DNA from: Hippopus hippopus
Taxonomy: Eukaryota; Mollusca; Bivalvia; Cardiida; Cardiidae
Assembly: GCA_946811185.2 (NCBI GenBank)
Contig: OX328104.1
Coordinates: 11,977,918-12,041,917 of the forward strand
Direction of reading: 5' to 3'
Length of the DNA stretch: 64,000 bases
Shown here: piece after piece, positions 8,985-20,783 of the stretch
How the letters are laid out: each line of letters begins with the position of its first letter
Position numbering within the stretch: the first letter of the stretch is position 1
Program-made: the position numbers and the translations under genes
The notes under the pieces: model-generated
What the model was told of the DNA's origin: nothing
What the model saw: only the letters and a program-made list of their open reading frames with translations
The model's database searches: none

Positions 8985-9180
8985 CAGAAAAAGACTAAGT
9001 CCAACTCAGTGCTCAGGCTTTTAGAGAAATCATCATCATAGATGCAGAAAAAAGTCTAAGTCCGACTCAGTGGTTAGGCATTTAGAGAGAGAAAATCATT
9101 CATAGGTGAAAAAACTAAGTCCAACTCAGTACTCAGTCTTTTAGAGAGAAGAAATCATTCATAGATGTAGAAAAAACGGC
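8985..9180 (+). repeat. Second block of ~60-bp repeats
   Basis: Three to four units of the same family as 6,605-7,290 (CTAAGTCCAACTCAGT... AAATCATTCATAG). This is the last sequence clearly belonging to the left element. Confidence 0.8.
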
Positions 9181-9221
9181 AATGTAGGGATAAATTTCCC
9201 TCCCCCCATTTTCCCTCAGGG

Positions 9222-9391
9222 TAGGCAAACTGGGTATTTTTTGGGCATTTTTTGTAGAAGTGATATAATTAAATTCTTTCAGGGTAGGCAAACTGGGGAC
9301 AAACTCTCTGTAAGGTAGGTAGCGTAGGGACTACAGGGACGTCTCTTTGTACGTCTGACCAGGCCTGTCAGACGTACAAAGAGGCGTCCTA
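9222..9391. repeat. Direct repeat and 50-bp near-palindrome at the right border
   Basis: CAGGGTAGGCAAACTGGG occurs at ~9,222 and ~9,281. At 9,339-9,391 GACGTCTCTTTGTACGTCTG is followed by its near-perfect complement around a short centre. These may mark the element edge or a separate hairpin transposon. Confidence 0.55.
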
Positions 9392-9415
9392 TACTACTAA
9401 TGTGGGTGACTTCAT

Positions 9416-9839
9416 CCTGACCTCAACCCGTGCGACTTCTGTCTGTGGAGTTATTTGAAGTCAGAGGTCTACGGTTCCACCCCAGACAGCACAGACATGT
9501 TGTTAAAGAACACTTAAAGTGAAATCAGGAAGACTGATATTGGAATGTGCGCTAAAGTGATGGACAATTTCATCGAGCGTGTTCGGCAAGGAAAGGGCAT
9601 AGTTGACCGTCACAATGAAAACGTCATTAATTATTAAAATGACGCCAATGACAAAATGGCACTTTTGAAGTGAAATCTGTATAAAAGCAGAAAAAGTGAT
9701 GAAAAGTGAATTATATTATCACACAAAAAACTTACACATTTTATTAACATGTATATACATTTTCATCTCTTTAACTTGTATTTAAAGCAAAATTATAAAT
9801 GTACAAAAGTGTTACCTTGCTTTCCGGACACCCTGTACT
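9416..9839 (+). mobile_element. Mariner-type transposase relic with 3' terminal repeat
   Basis: An open frame from 9,416 to TAA 9,635-9,637 with one internal TAA reads PDLNPCDFCLWSYLKSEVYG and later VMDNFIERVRQ, the usual C-terminal signature of Tc1/mariner DDE transposases. A one-base shift just before PDLN joins it to WVTS. The sequence TACAGGGTGTCCGGAAAG (minus strand, about 9,821-9,838) matches the style of mariner terminal repeats and marks the 3' end. The 5' two thirds are gone. Confidence 0.7.
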
Positions 9840-10230
9840 TGTTACAATAATGCTTGCCTTTATCATCCAAGATTCTTTCCCCTTCATAAGGTGTTTCCGA
9901 GGTTTCGTCTTTTACACTGGTAAAACTGTTTTATGTTGATAGATCAGCAGCATCTACATTAACTTCTTCGGTAGCAGGTGGTGTAGCTGGATTTTTGTTA
10001 AGGTAGGTAAGACAGGCCATGTTTAGATATCATTTAGTTGAGTAGCCTAGTAGTAAATGAAATTTATGCCGCATTTGCAACTTAAACAAAATGAAAACCT
10101 TGTTGATGTAAAAACTATATTTCGAAAGCATTTTGAAAAAAATGACTAACGAGTATGTTTGCAATGTTTACAGTTTACCTTCTTCTATACGTATCCTCTT
10201 CTTCAAAGTCGATGTATTGCCATCTGTATA
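9840..10230. other. No gene seen
   Basis: Ordinary AT-rich sequence. A minus-strand frame (9,793-10,020) with one internal stop was judged not coding because it runs into the mariner terminal repeat. Confidence 0.5.
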
Positions 10231-10494
10231 TGAGCCATTCTCTGTGAAAAGGGGGCTTAATGCATCTGCGAAAAGTATCGACCCAGGCCAGCCTGCGCAG
10301 TCCACGCAGGCTAACCTGGGCCGAAACTTTTCGCTATTGGTCAATTTTCTGTATATCCTAGGACCATTCTAGCTTAGGGTTCAGTCATTTGTTAGAGAAA
10401 ATGGATATAATGGCTCCAAAATCATGTGATAACCTGCATGGTATGATGCATCACGGAGATGCATTAAGCCCCCTTTTGCCAGAGCATGACTCAT
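10231..10494 (+). repeat. R1 hairpin MITE, copy 1
   Basis: Ends are complementary: TGAGCC...CTCTGTGAAAAGGGGGCTTAATGCATCT at left and GGAGATGCATTAAGCCCCCTTTTGCCAGAGCATGACTCA at right. Inside is a second hairpin, GTCGACCCAGGCCAGCCTGCGCAGTCC-type with GCAGGCTAACCTGGG. The family has about ten copies in this window. Confidence 0.8.
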
Positions 10495-10552
10495 ATACAA
10501 ATGCCTCCCATGCAAAAAGTAAGAATGGGTACGATAAATTTGGATTATCAAT

Positions 10553-10812
10553 TGAGACATACTCTGTGAAGAGGGGGCTTAATGCATCTACAAAAAGTAT
10601 CAGCTCAGGTCAGTCTGCGAAGTCTGCACAATCAGACCTGGACCTAAACTTGTTATTCGTCAATTTTCAGCATAACAAAGGACGTGTCTACCCCTTGATT
10701 CAGTTGGTTGTTAGACAAAGTGGATTTTGTGGATCCATAGTTATGTAATGTCTGGCTTTGTACAATAAATTACGAAGATGCATTAAGCCCTCTTTTGCCA
10801 GAGCAGGGCTCA
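10553..10812 (+). repeat. R1 hairpin MITE, copy 2
   Basis: Same family and orientation as copy 1, more diverged (GAGGGGGCTTAATGCATCTA ... GATGCATTAAGCCCTCTTTT). Confidence 0.75.
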
Positions 10813-11317
10813 TTCATACGAGTATATATGACTGTTTTGGAATCTAGTACATTTTAGTAAGACTTCTTTAAGGGTTGTTTTTCATACTTAGTTTACCAAT
10901 CGTTCAAATGAATAAACTTTTAGGTGACCCACTACAGCAATAAAACTAGAAAGGAAATCACGTGCTTTGTTACACGTACATCTGCAGGTTTTAACACGGA
11001 CAGATACTTTTGTCCAACAAATGAATAATAACAAAACTACAAAAAAAAAAAAAATTGCAGTGGCTAATCCACTTTACCATCGAGGTTTGATTAAAGGTTG
11101 CTGACTAGGCTCTTAAATATAGGCAGAACAATAAAGAGGGTTTTATCAACAGGAATCTGGATAAAATAACAAGAATGAAGAAGAAAAATAATGCACAGCT
11201 TTATTCATAGAGTATAATCTTTAACATGCTCAATAATATTGGTTACCAGACTTAATCATTTATTCATTTAGACATTCATTCAAACTGTCATGTTTTTTTT
11301 TTTTTTTTCTGTTACAG
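10813..11317 (+). other. Intron sequence before the first visible AMT exon
   Basis: No exon recognised. Contains an A15-type run (~11,041) and a T-rich polypyrimidine tract ending at the acceptor TTACAG (11,312-11,317). Confidence 0.55.
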
Positions 11318-11394
11318 CTATATCGTTAAAGACAGAAAATTTGATGTTACGTACTTAATCAACGGCTTACTTGGATCTCTAGTTTCAATAACAG
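11318..11394 (+). CDS. amt: Ammonium transporter, exon (first in window)
   Basis: 77-nt exon after TTACAG and before GTACAC. It opens with one base completing a codon (phase 2) and reads DVTYLINGLLGSLVSIT, the start of the conserved AMT/AmtB segment near transmembrane helix 8-9. AMT proteins move ammonium across the plasma membrane. The preceding exons, coding roughly the first 250 or more residues, are not between here and position 1, so the gene either starts left of the window, spanning the virus-like element, or is 5'-truncated. Confidence 0.85.
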
Positions 11395-13100
11395 GTACAC
11401 GTCGGTTCCTAACGGCAAGTCAGAAACCATTATTTAAGCCTTTACCTTCCAAATCCGACTTCTGACGTCCCTGATGTTGACAATTTTGTAATGTTGTTGG
11501 AAAACAAGATACTACTTGAGACAAGATATTGCCTTTTTACCCATGACTTTTTCCGTGCTATTAGAATTTAACATTATATTTCATTCTAGTGTTGGAACTA
11601 TTCGTGTAAGCTTAAAAACTTTCTTGATGTGCATTGAGACTAAAGGAATGATATTGAAAACTCTAGTCATATCTTTTGTACATGTCAATAATTACAGCTA
11701 AAAATAAAATGGCCATTTAAAAGAAATTATGAAATTTTATTTTGTATCCGAATTTATTTGAAAGCTAAGGATAGAATGTTAAAAAGGTGGAATTGTTTCT
11801 AAAGAACTGCCACTTAATCCAGAGTACATTCTTCTCTTATTTACCTGACATGTTGACAGCCATCTGTGCACTTGTCCAGCCTTGGGAGGGCATCGTCATT
11901 GGTCTGATAGGCTCTGTTATAGCAAATGGTAGCGTGGCGCTTCTGGACAAATTGAAAATAGACGACCCGGTTGGTAAGGGATTATTAAGACATATACTTA
12001 TTATAGAAGTTAATGATATTACTATAATTATGATATTGCTATGCTTATAAATCGATGATGCAAATGCTTTATTTATCACAGCACATTGTGCTTTCTTCTT
12101 TGAAGCACGTGGTGTTAACATACGCGCAGTGTCACAGTTTGCAAACCTTACGAACGATGTAGAGTGATACATCGCGTAAAAAAGGTATTAAAGCATATGA
12201 TATGAGCTTTACAGGTGAAAATGTCTAATATCACTTAACAGTAAAAACAATACAGAATCATTGTCAGTGTCAGTCTTTGCAAAATAACAAGATGATAAAG
12301 TCGACATGAAGGTAACGAATCACCTAGATTTGTTACCTCACCGGATACAGCCCAGCCTCATAATGACTTATGTGAGGTCGACTAAGCAGTATGGTAATCT
12401 TTTAGAAAAGGTATGCATGGTAACTTAAACAACCTATTTGATACATGAGCAATTATGGCAGATTAATGTTTTGTCGCTTTGTCCACGTAATTCGATTTTG
12501 GTGTATACTTCTCTGCAAATGTCCCCGAACATGATCGTTATAACAAACGAACATGTATGGAATAAGCCAAAAGAAGTTAGTTATAAAGATGAATAAATGA
12601 CTTTTTCAGTCATAAGTAGGTTACCGTCACTAATGAAATTGGCCGATTTATTTTTGTCTGATCTTATCAACTACTGTAGGCGACCGTTTTGGTCTTACAT
12701 AAGACCAAGTTATTCTTTTGTCATTAATCCGTAGGCAAAGCCTTCAACTGTGTTTTCGAAGTCGGTAAACTGTATTTCAGAGTATCATAATTGTACTTGT
12801 TTCAAGGCCATATTGTATAATCAATTACGGACTTTATGTAATGGAAGACCAAAATTAAAATGAAACTAACAAATTAAACCCCACGGCTTGTACACTATTA
12901 AATGTGTTATTTTTTCGGACTGTGCTTAGTGCAAGTAATTTGTATACCTGATAATGACGTATTCTGCGGTAGGAGAACGAGCTAAACCTTTATTCTCTGG
13001 AATCAGAATTTTCAAGATTTTTTTCCTTCAGTATATATCCCCCCCCCCAAAAAAAAAATGCTTAAAAGAAGCATTAATCAATCAGCTATTGTTTTTCTAG
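11395..13100 (+). other. AMT introns around the 114-nt exon
   Basis: Two introns (11,395-11,859; 11,974-13,100) with no further gene. A C9/A9 homopolymer junction lies at about 13,039-13,057. Confidence 0.6.
11860..11973 (+). CDS. amt: Ammonium transporter, exon
   Basis: 114 nt between GACAG and GTAAGG. Reads AICALVQPWEGIVIGLIGSV then LLDKLKIDDPVG, the diagnostic AMT signature of a transmembrane helix followed by the D-D-P-V-G loop. Phases (2 nt in, 1 nt out) join exactly to both neighbouring exons. Confidence 0.92.
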
Positions 13101-13222
13101 GTTGTGTAGGAACACACGCAATGTCCGGCGCATGGGGACTACTTGCGGCGGGTTTATTCACAAGAGACGACAGTCTACTTGACGCTCTTTATCTCAATCA
13201 AGTGAAGCCTGGTTTGTTTTAT
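13101..13222 (+). CDS. amt: Ammonium transporter, exon with pore histidine motif
   Basis: 122 nt between TTTTTCTAG and GTAGGT. Reads GCVGTHAMSGAWGLLAAGLF; the His in GTHAMSG aligns with the second of the twin pore histidines of the Amt family. The donor GTAGGT (13,223) was chosen because ending at GLFY (phase 0) joins cleanly to GGGFRQLGVQ in the next exon; the alternative GT a few bases earlier or later breaks the frame. A satellite-bearing mobile element starts about 20 bp beyond the donor. Confidence 0.9.
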
Positions 13223-13242
13223 GTAGGTCATATGGACTTTTT

Positions 13243-16200
13243 AGATCACCTGAGCACGAAGTGCTCAGGATGAGCTATTGTGATCACTCACCGTCCGTCG
13301 TCCGTCCGTCCGTCCGTCCGTCTGTCTGTCGTCCGTCCGTTCACATTTTTTTCTTTACACTCTAGCATCTACAAAAAGTAACCAATCAGCACTAAACTTG
13401 GTCAAAACATATATGACCATAAGATCTCGGATGAGTTCAATTATGGGTCTAATCGCACCAGAACAAATGGAGTTATTTGCCCTTGAATTAGAAAAATTGC
13501 TATATTTGACTTTGTTTACACTCTAGCATCTACAAATATCAACCAATCAGCACCAAACTTAGTCAAAATATATATGACCATAAGATCTCGAATGAGTTCG
13601 ATTATGGGTCTAATCGGACCAGAATGACTGGAGTTATTTGCCCTTGAATTAGAAAAATTGCTATATTTGACTTTGTTTACACTCTAGCATCTACAAATAT
13701 CAACCAATCAGCACTAAACTTGGTCAAAATATATATGACCATAAGATCTCGAATAAGTTTGATTATGGGTCTAATCGGACCAGAATGACTGGAGTTATGT
13801 GCCCTTGAATTAGAAAAATTGCTATATTTGACTTTGTTTACACTCTAGCATCTACAAATATCAACCAATCAGCACCAAACTTGGTCAAAATATATATGAC
13901 CATACGATCTCGAATAATTTCGATTATGGGTCTAATCGGACCAGAATGACTGGAGTTATTTGCCCTTGAATTAGAAAAATTGCTATATTTGACTTTGTTT
14001 ACACTCTAGCATCTACAATTATTAACCAATCAGCACCAAACTTAGTCAAAATATATATGGCTATAAGATCTCGGATGAGTTCGATTATGGGTCAAATCGG
14101 ACCAGAACAACTGGAGTTATTTGCCCTTGAATTAGAAAAATTACTATATTTGACTTTGTTTACACTTTAGCATCTACAAATATCAACCAATCAGCACCAA
14201 ACTTGGTCAAAATATATATGACCATAAGATCTGGGATTAGTTCGATTATAGGTCTAATCGGACCTGAACAACTGGAGTTATTTGCCCTTGAATTAGAAAA
14301 ATTACTATATTTGACTCTGTTTACACTCTAGCATCTACAATTTTTAACCAATCAGCATCAAACTTGGTCAAAGTACTTAGGACCATAAGATCTCAGATGA
14401 GTTTGATTATGGGTCTAATCGGACCAGAACGACTGGAGTTATTTGCCCTTGAATTAGAAAGTTCTATAGAATAGTTCTTTGTCTGGAGCATAACTTTGTC
14501 ATCTCCAGTCCGATTGACTTGAAACTTGGCATTTGTGTTTGTTACAATAATACGGAATGCAGTATGAAAGAACCATAATTCTACCTCGAACTGTCTATGA
14601 GTTATTTCCCTTTGATCGTCATTTTTACAGCATTTTCTGCTTGTCCGGAATGTAACCTTGTCATCTCTAGCCTGAACATCTTCAAATTTGGTATGCATGA
14701 TTGTTGAAAAATAACGGAGTGCAGTTCTCAAAAACCATAACTCTTCCTAGCACGAATTTTGAGTTATTCCCCCTTTGATCTTCATTTTTATAGCATTTGT
14801 TGCTTGTCCGGAACAAAACTTTGTCATCTTAAGTATGAATGACTTGAAATATGATATGCTTATTTGTTGCAATATTTGGAAGTGCAGTGCACAAGAATTG
14901 TAACTCTACCTCGTGCTGTCTTTGAGTTATTTCCCTTTGATCGTCATTTTTACAGCATTTAATGCTTGTCCGGAATATAACTTTGTCATCTCAAGTCAGA
15001 ACGACTTCAAACTTGGTATGCATGTTTGTTGTAATATTACAGAGTACAGTGCGCAAGAACAATAACACTATCTAGCTCGGATTTTGAGTAATTCCACTTT
15101 GATCTTGATTTTTATACGCGCGTCGAAGACGGGACGTATTATGGGATTACCCATGGCGTACGGGCGGGCGGCGTCCAGTTCTTTGTCCGGAGCATAACTT
15201 TGTCATCTCATGTCCGATTGACTTAAAACATGGCATTTGTGTTTGTTGCAATAATACGGAGTGCAGTGCGAAAGAACAATAACTCTACCTCGTGATGTCT
15301 TTGAGAAATTATCCTTTGATCGTCATTTTACAGCATTTTCTGCTTGTCCGGAGCATAACTTTGTCAAATCCAGTCCGATTGACTTGAAACTTGGCATTTG
15401 TGTTTGTTGCAATAATACGGAGTGCAGTGCGAAAGAACCATAATTCTACCTCGTGCTGTCTTTGAGTTATTCCCATTGATCGTCATTTTTACAGCATTTT
15501 CTGCTTGTCCGGAATATAACCTTATCATTTTTAGTCTGAACATCTTCAAATTTGGTATGCATGATTGTTGAAAAATTACGGAGTGCAGTGCACAAGAACC
15601 ATAACTCTTCCTAGCACGAATTTTGAGTTATTCCCCCTTTGATCTTCATTTTTATAGCATTTCTTGCTTGTCCGGAACATAACTTTGTCACTTTAAGTAG
15701 GAATGACCTGAAATATGGTATGCTTATTCGTTGCAATATTTGGAAGAATTGTAACTCTACCTCGTGCTGTCTTTGAGTTATTTCCCTTTGATCGTTAATT
15801 TTTACAGCATTTAGTGCTTGTCCGGAATATAACTTTGTCATCTCAAGTCAGAACGACTTCAAACTTAGTATGCATGTTTGTTGCAATATTACAGAGTACA
15901 GTGCGCAAGAACAATAACACTATCTAGCTCGGATTTTGAGTAATTCCACTTTGATCTTGATTTTTATACGCGCGTCGAAGACGGGACGTATTATGGGATT
16001 ACCCATGGCGTACGGGCGGGCGGCGTCCAGTTCTTTGTCCGGAGCATAACTTTGTCATCTCATGTCCGATTGACTTAAAACATGGCATTTGTGTTTGTTG
16101 CAATAATACGGAGTGCAGTGCGAAAGAACAATAACTCTACCTCGTGATGTCTTTGAGAAATTATCCTTTGATCGTCATTTTACAGCATTTTCTGCTTGTC

Positions 16201-18139
16201 CGGAGCATAACTTTGTCGAATCCAGTCCGATTGACTTGAAACTTGGCATTTGTGTTTGTTGCAATAATACGGAGTGCAGTGCGAAAGAACCATAATTCTA
16301 CCTCGTGCTGTCTTTGAGTTATTCCCATTGATCGTCATTTTTACAGCATTTTCTGCTTGTCCGGAATATAACCTTATCATTTTTAGTCTGAACATCTTCA
16401 AATTTGGTATGCATGATTGTTGAAAAATTACGGAGTGCAGTGCACAAGAACCATAACTCTTCCTAGCACGAATTTTGAGTTATTCCCCCTTTGATCTTCA
16501 TTTTTATAGCATTTCTTGCTTGTCCGGAACATAACTTTGTCACTTTAAGTAGGAATGACCTGAAATATGGTATGCTTATTCGTTGCAATATTTGGAAGAA
16601 TTGTAACTCTACCTCGTGCTGTCTTTGAGTTATTTCCCTTTGATCGTTAATTTTTACAGCATTTAGTGCTTGTCCGGAATATAACTTTGTCATCTCAAGT
16701 CAGAACGACTTCAAACTTGGTATGCATGTTTGTTGCAATATTATGGAGTACAGTGCGCAAGAACAATAACTTTACCTAGCGTGGATTTTCAGTATTTCCA
16801 CTTTGATCTTCATTTTTACAGTCCAGTTCTTTGTCCGGAGCTTAACTTTGTCACCTCCAGTCCGATTAACTTGAAACTTGGCATTTGTGTTTGTTGCAAT
16901 AATACGGAGTGCAGTGCAAAAGAACCATAACTCTACCTCGTGCTGTCTTTGAGTTATTTCCCTTTGATCGTCATTTTTACAGCATTTTCTGCTTGTCAGG
17001 GATATAACTTTGTCATTTTTAGTCTTAACATCTTCAAATTTGGTATGCATGATTGTTGAAAAATTACGGAGTGCAGTGCACAGGAACCATAACTCTTCCT
17101 AGCACAAATTTCGGGATATTTCCCCTTTGATCTTCATTTTTTATAGCATTTCTTGCTTGTCAGGAGCATAACTTTGTCATCTTAAGTAGGAATGATTTGA
17201 AATATGGTATGCTGATTTGTTGCAATATTTGGAAGTGCAGTGCTCAAGAATTGTAACTCTACCTCTTGCTGTCTTTGAATTATTTCCCTTTGATCGTCAT
17301 TTTTACAGCATTTAGTGCTTGTCCGGAATATAACTTTGTCATCTCAAATCAGAACGACTTCAAACTTGGTATGCATGTTTGTTGCAATATTACGGAGTAC
17401 AGTGCGCAAGAACAAGAACTCTACCTAGCTCGGATTTTGAGTAATTCCACTTTGATCTATATTTTTACAGTATTTCTTGCTTGTCCGGAACGGAACTTTG
17501 TCACTTCAAGTCAAATTGACTTGAGACTTGGTAAACGTGTTTGTTGCAGTTACGAAATATGCAATGCACTGGAGCCGTAACCTTACCTAATGCCCTTTTG
17601 GAATTATTCCCTATTCATTATTATTTTTTTTTCCAACTTTTCATGCTTCCCTACAATATAACTTTGTCTTTTCATGTTCGTATGACCTGAAACTTTATAT
17701 GCATGTTTCCTTCACATAAGAGGAGACATTCATGCCTATTTCAACCACTTACATGATTTCTGCTGCACTAGTATTTTCCTCTACCTGCCCTTTACGATTA
17801 TTATCCCCCTCGACAACTGGCGGTGGGACGGGCGTATCTTGCGACAATTTGCCGCTCTTGTTGCAGTATTTCTTGCTTGTCCGGAATGGAACTTTGAAGT
17901 CTCAACTCACGTTGACTTGAGACTTGGTAAACATGTTTGTTGCATTACCTGCCCTGGTCCGATTAGACCCATATACCTCCTCGACAACTGGCGGTGGGAT
18001 GGGCATATCTTGCGACAATTTGCCGCTCTTGTTTTATTATCATTTGGCCTTGAACCTCAATATTTGGTATTTATCTTCATTCTAGACCTTTACTGCTTAG
18101 TACTCAGGTGAGCGATATAGGACCATCATGGTCCTCTTG
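13243..18139 (+). mobile_element. Satellite-bearing composite element, copy 1 (AMT intron)
   Basis: Begins with palindrome CTGAGCACGAAGTGCTCAG (13,250-13,268) and a CCGTCCGTCCGTC microsatellite, ends with palindrome AGGACCATCATGGTCCT (18,119-18,135). Core: about seven tandem units of ~161 bp (13,345-14,460; GGACCAGAATGACTGGAG, TAGCATCTACAAATATCAAC) followed by about eighteen units of ~160 bp of a second type (14,460-17,600; CTTGTCCGGA, AACTTTGTCATCTC). The right part repeats a GACAACTGGCGGTGGGA block twice. No transposase. Architecture recalls the non-autonomous 'pearl'/BIV160-type elements of bivalves; naming is inference. ORFs inside are repeat-driven. Confidence 0.8.
14961..16740 (+). repeat. 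852-bp tandem duplication inside composite element 1
   Basis: The stretch with GCGCGTCGAAGACGGGACGT (15,118 and 15,970) and all satellite units around it is present twice, 852 bp apart, with only scattered differences (for example GTCAAATCC against GTCGAATCC). It is much younger than the ~160-bp units themselves. Confidence 0.85.
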
Positions 18140-19192
18140 TTAATATTCTTTTTGAGAGCAGTAGATATACTTAGATTGTGTTTAAACGTACTTTTTTCTC
18201 AATGTTACATTAATTTTGAATCAAATCTACAATTTACATCAAGGTATTTTTTTTTTTTAATGAAGGGGTCGCTGGTTCGAATTCCTAGCTCGGTCATTTC
18301 TTTCTGAGGATTCACGGTGGTCACTGCGACAGGATTAATTCATCTCTCACTACTTATCATTGTTTTAACGATGGTTATGTTAGAAAACTGCAAGTGGCTT
18401 GGGAAGAATATAGTGCTAAGTGCTGGTAAAACGAAATTTCAAAAAAAAAAAAAAACATGGATAGGTGTACCGGCTGCCGTCTGATAACTGCAATAATGTT
18501 GAAAACGACGTTAGATGCCATACAATCAATGAATCATTAACTAAGGGAAGAGGAGGGAAAGTGCTGTGATGTCTGTAAAAGACAACAATGAGAAATATAA
18601 ATCTGTATAATTGATTTTTGTGGGTTAATGTGTACCCCACCTATTTCAATATTATTTAGAAACAGGAAGGGGACAGAAGCAGGCTTATAACTCCTCCTCC
18701 TATTCTCCACTTACACAGCTTTCTGTTAAGACCTCCATCTTAAGATGAAAGGGAACGAAATTATGGATAAAGCAGATGACAGCAATATATTCTCTGTGGT
18801 CTTTTGATGTCACGTACATAATGAACATCTTTTCATGTTTTTCTTCTGTTACACGTCTAAAAGTACTTATACGTTGCGTCACAAAGTGAATTCTCGTGTT
18901 AAAGTAATTTAAGATTTATTCTTTATCCTCGAGTTCACCCTTTTTCCTTCTGCGTATGTATCATCAATTAAATTGATCAAACTTTGCATTTTTCCTATGG
19001 GAACCATTCTTAGAAAAGTAATTATTTGGCAACTCGTGTGAGCAACGCTTTATGCCAGGTGGCCAGTGCACCTATTCATTCCTTACCGTTGCAATACCGA
19101 CATCATTCTTTCTATGTCACCAGCCTACAAAGGAGAGAACGTGTCTTGAAATGTTTTATAAATATCTTATTGTCCATCTTCGTTTTCCTCAG
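18140..19192 (+). other. Rest of AMT intron
   Basis: A tRNA B-box-like word GGTTCGAATTCC (~18,271) suggests a SINE scrap. No gene otherwise. Acceptor TTTTCCTCAG ends at 19,192. Confidence 0.5.
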
Positions 19193-19361
19193 GGAGGAGG
19201 CTTCAGGCAGTTAGGTGTTCAAGCCCTAGGAGTTGTTGCAATTGCTGGTTGGAGTATCATCATGTCGTTCATCTTTCTGAAAATTATAGACTTGTGTCTT
19301 GGACTTCGAGTATCTCTTGTAGAAGAAATCATCGGTGCCGACATTGTGGAACATGGGATAG
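19193..19361 (+). CDS. amt: Ammonium transporter, exon (last transmembrane helix)
   Basis: 169 nt between TTCCTCAG and GTAAAC. Reads GGGFRQLGVQALGVVAIAGW, a hydrophobic last membrane helix, then LRVSLVEEIIGADIVEHGIG, the conserved start of the AMT cytoplasmic tail. Phase 0 in, one base out. Confidence 0.92.
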
Positions 19362-20097
19362 GTAAACTGCAAAGTCATTCAATTAAGTCTTTACCAAATG
19401 ACAAAATCAGAGCAATTACAGACGACGAAATAAATGTTAATGAAATGATGATTTCTGTCTTTGTTGGGGTAAGAAACATTGGGGCAAATGGAGAAATGCT
19501 GGGTACCAACATTTTTTCCTTTTCCCACAATGCTTTTATCTTCCAGGGTGGTTAAAAAGTCTGTGTGGCAAACCTGTGTTAAACCTTTTTTCCATCGTCC
19601 TTTCATGAATGTATTTGTCCCGCTCAAGGCTGTATCTTTGGTCGAATTTTTTAGGAAAATTTTGCTAACACAGCTATGATAGATTTCTGATTACCTTAAG
19701 GGCAACCCTTGTATAATAGTCGCCTGCTTGTTGTTATGATTCAGTTCATATTTACTTTTTCTCATTTTAAGGCTTTATAAAGTTCATTCCTTGATACATA
19801 AGTCTACTTTGAACTTTTTGAAATAATGGGTTCCTATCGATAAATGTTTCACTAGATTGTCTTTCCTGAGTAATAGTAGTTTAATCAGCTTAAATGTACA
19901 TAATATGGTAACTATAAAACATGTGTAACATTTAAAAGATACAGACATGAATACTTAAAATATGTTTTTGATAACAGCTCCAGGGATAACACAAGAAAGA
20001 GATGAATTGTTAGTTCCATTGTGAAAGAGCGGAGTTGTACCATAAGATTATTGTGCGATGGGATATGGATAAGTTGCGTATCTTGTAATATTTTCAG
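19362..20097 (+). other. Last AMT intron, with R7 repeat
   Basis: Holds an R7 repeat (19,470-19,570; GGAGAAATGCTGGGTACCAA...). Ends at TTTTCAG (20,097). Confidence 0.6.
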
Positions 20098-20783
20098 GAA
20101 ATATTATTTACGACAGAAAGACGAAACGAATTATCCGCCAGGACGGAGACAGTGAACAAGAAATTCAAACCTCTGACGATCTGGCAACATTACACAGGCG
20201 GGAATTACGAGATATGAGGGACCGATCGTTAGCTCGAGTCTCCCATCTTCTGGGTCATAGTGCCCGTAGGAAAACTGCGCGTGAAATTACTACAGAAATT
20301 AGACAGGAGCAAATTAGATCCCTCGAAGACTCGAACATAGGGCAGAACTCACATGGATTAGAAAATATGCATGCAGTACGAGTATGCAATGACATAACTA
20401 ATAGAAGATCCCGATTCCGAAATCTTTGGAAAAAAGGTCGAATATTGACGAATCGTCACTCTGGAAGTGTGATTCGCTTTGTTACTCATGAAACGAACAA
20501 TAACCGTACACAGAATGGAGGATTTGTTTCACCTACTCAACACAAGTGCAATGGACATACTTCAAAACTTGACGACGACGAGTTTAGATTCAGCATGATA
20601 GATGCTGACAACGTAGGTTCAAAGGCAGATTTAGTGGATGCATCAGAGCTTGTAAAAGCTGGTGAAGAGACTAGTGATATTGTCATTCACCTTACGGAAG
20701 AGCTGCCGACAGTGTCTAAAAAAACTTCCTCCCTAGTAAATAGATACCATGTATCGGAAAAAACAGAAATGACTCATATATAA
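20098..20783 (+). CDS. amt: Ammonium transporter, terminal exon (cytoplasmic tail)
   Basis: Opens with two bases completing a Gly codon and reads NIIYDRKTKRIIRQDGDSEQ onward for ~228 codons to TAA 20,781-20,783. The tail is hydrophilic and rich in Arg and Ser, as usual for animal AMT proteins whose C-termini diverge rapidly. No frame break in any visible exon, so the host gene seems intact here despite the insertions. No clear AATAAA directly follows. Confidence 0.85.

Larger units (their letters stand above)
1..9190 (+). mobile_element. Endogenous virus-like DNA element (bidna/adintovirus-type PolB), left end outside window
   Basis: One-directional block: broken PolB, a 217-aa ORF, four short TATA-driven cassettes, then repeat arrays. 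No capsid, integrase or packaging ATPase gene is visible, so the rest may lie left of position 1 or be lost. No terminal inverted repeat can be paired because the left edge is missing; the right limit is set where the last ~60-bp repeat ends (about 9,180). The first three cassette ORFs and the PolB are compact and intronless, unlike the intron-split host gene downstream. Placement in a PolB lineage rests on the overall N-terminal and exonuclease-domain pattern recognised by eye; family naming is therefore tentative. Confidence 0.75.

Noticed and set aside
9793..10020. Minus-strand 76-codon frame with one stop, protein-like in parts
   Set aside because: Its end lies inside the mariner terminal repeat (ACAGGGTGTCCGGAAAG), so coding is unlikely.
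15261..16930. Identical 60-76-aa ORFs on both strands in the satellite block
   Set aside because: They recur with the ~160-bp and 852-bp repeat periods and encode no recognisable domain.
18265..18300. tRNA gene
   Set aside because: Only a B-box-like word is present, no A box or pairing acceptor stem; same for ~28,748.
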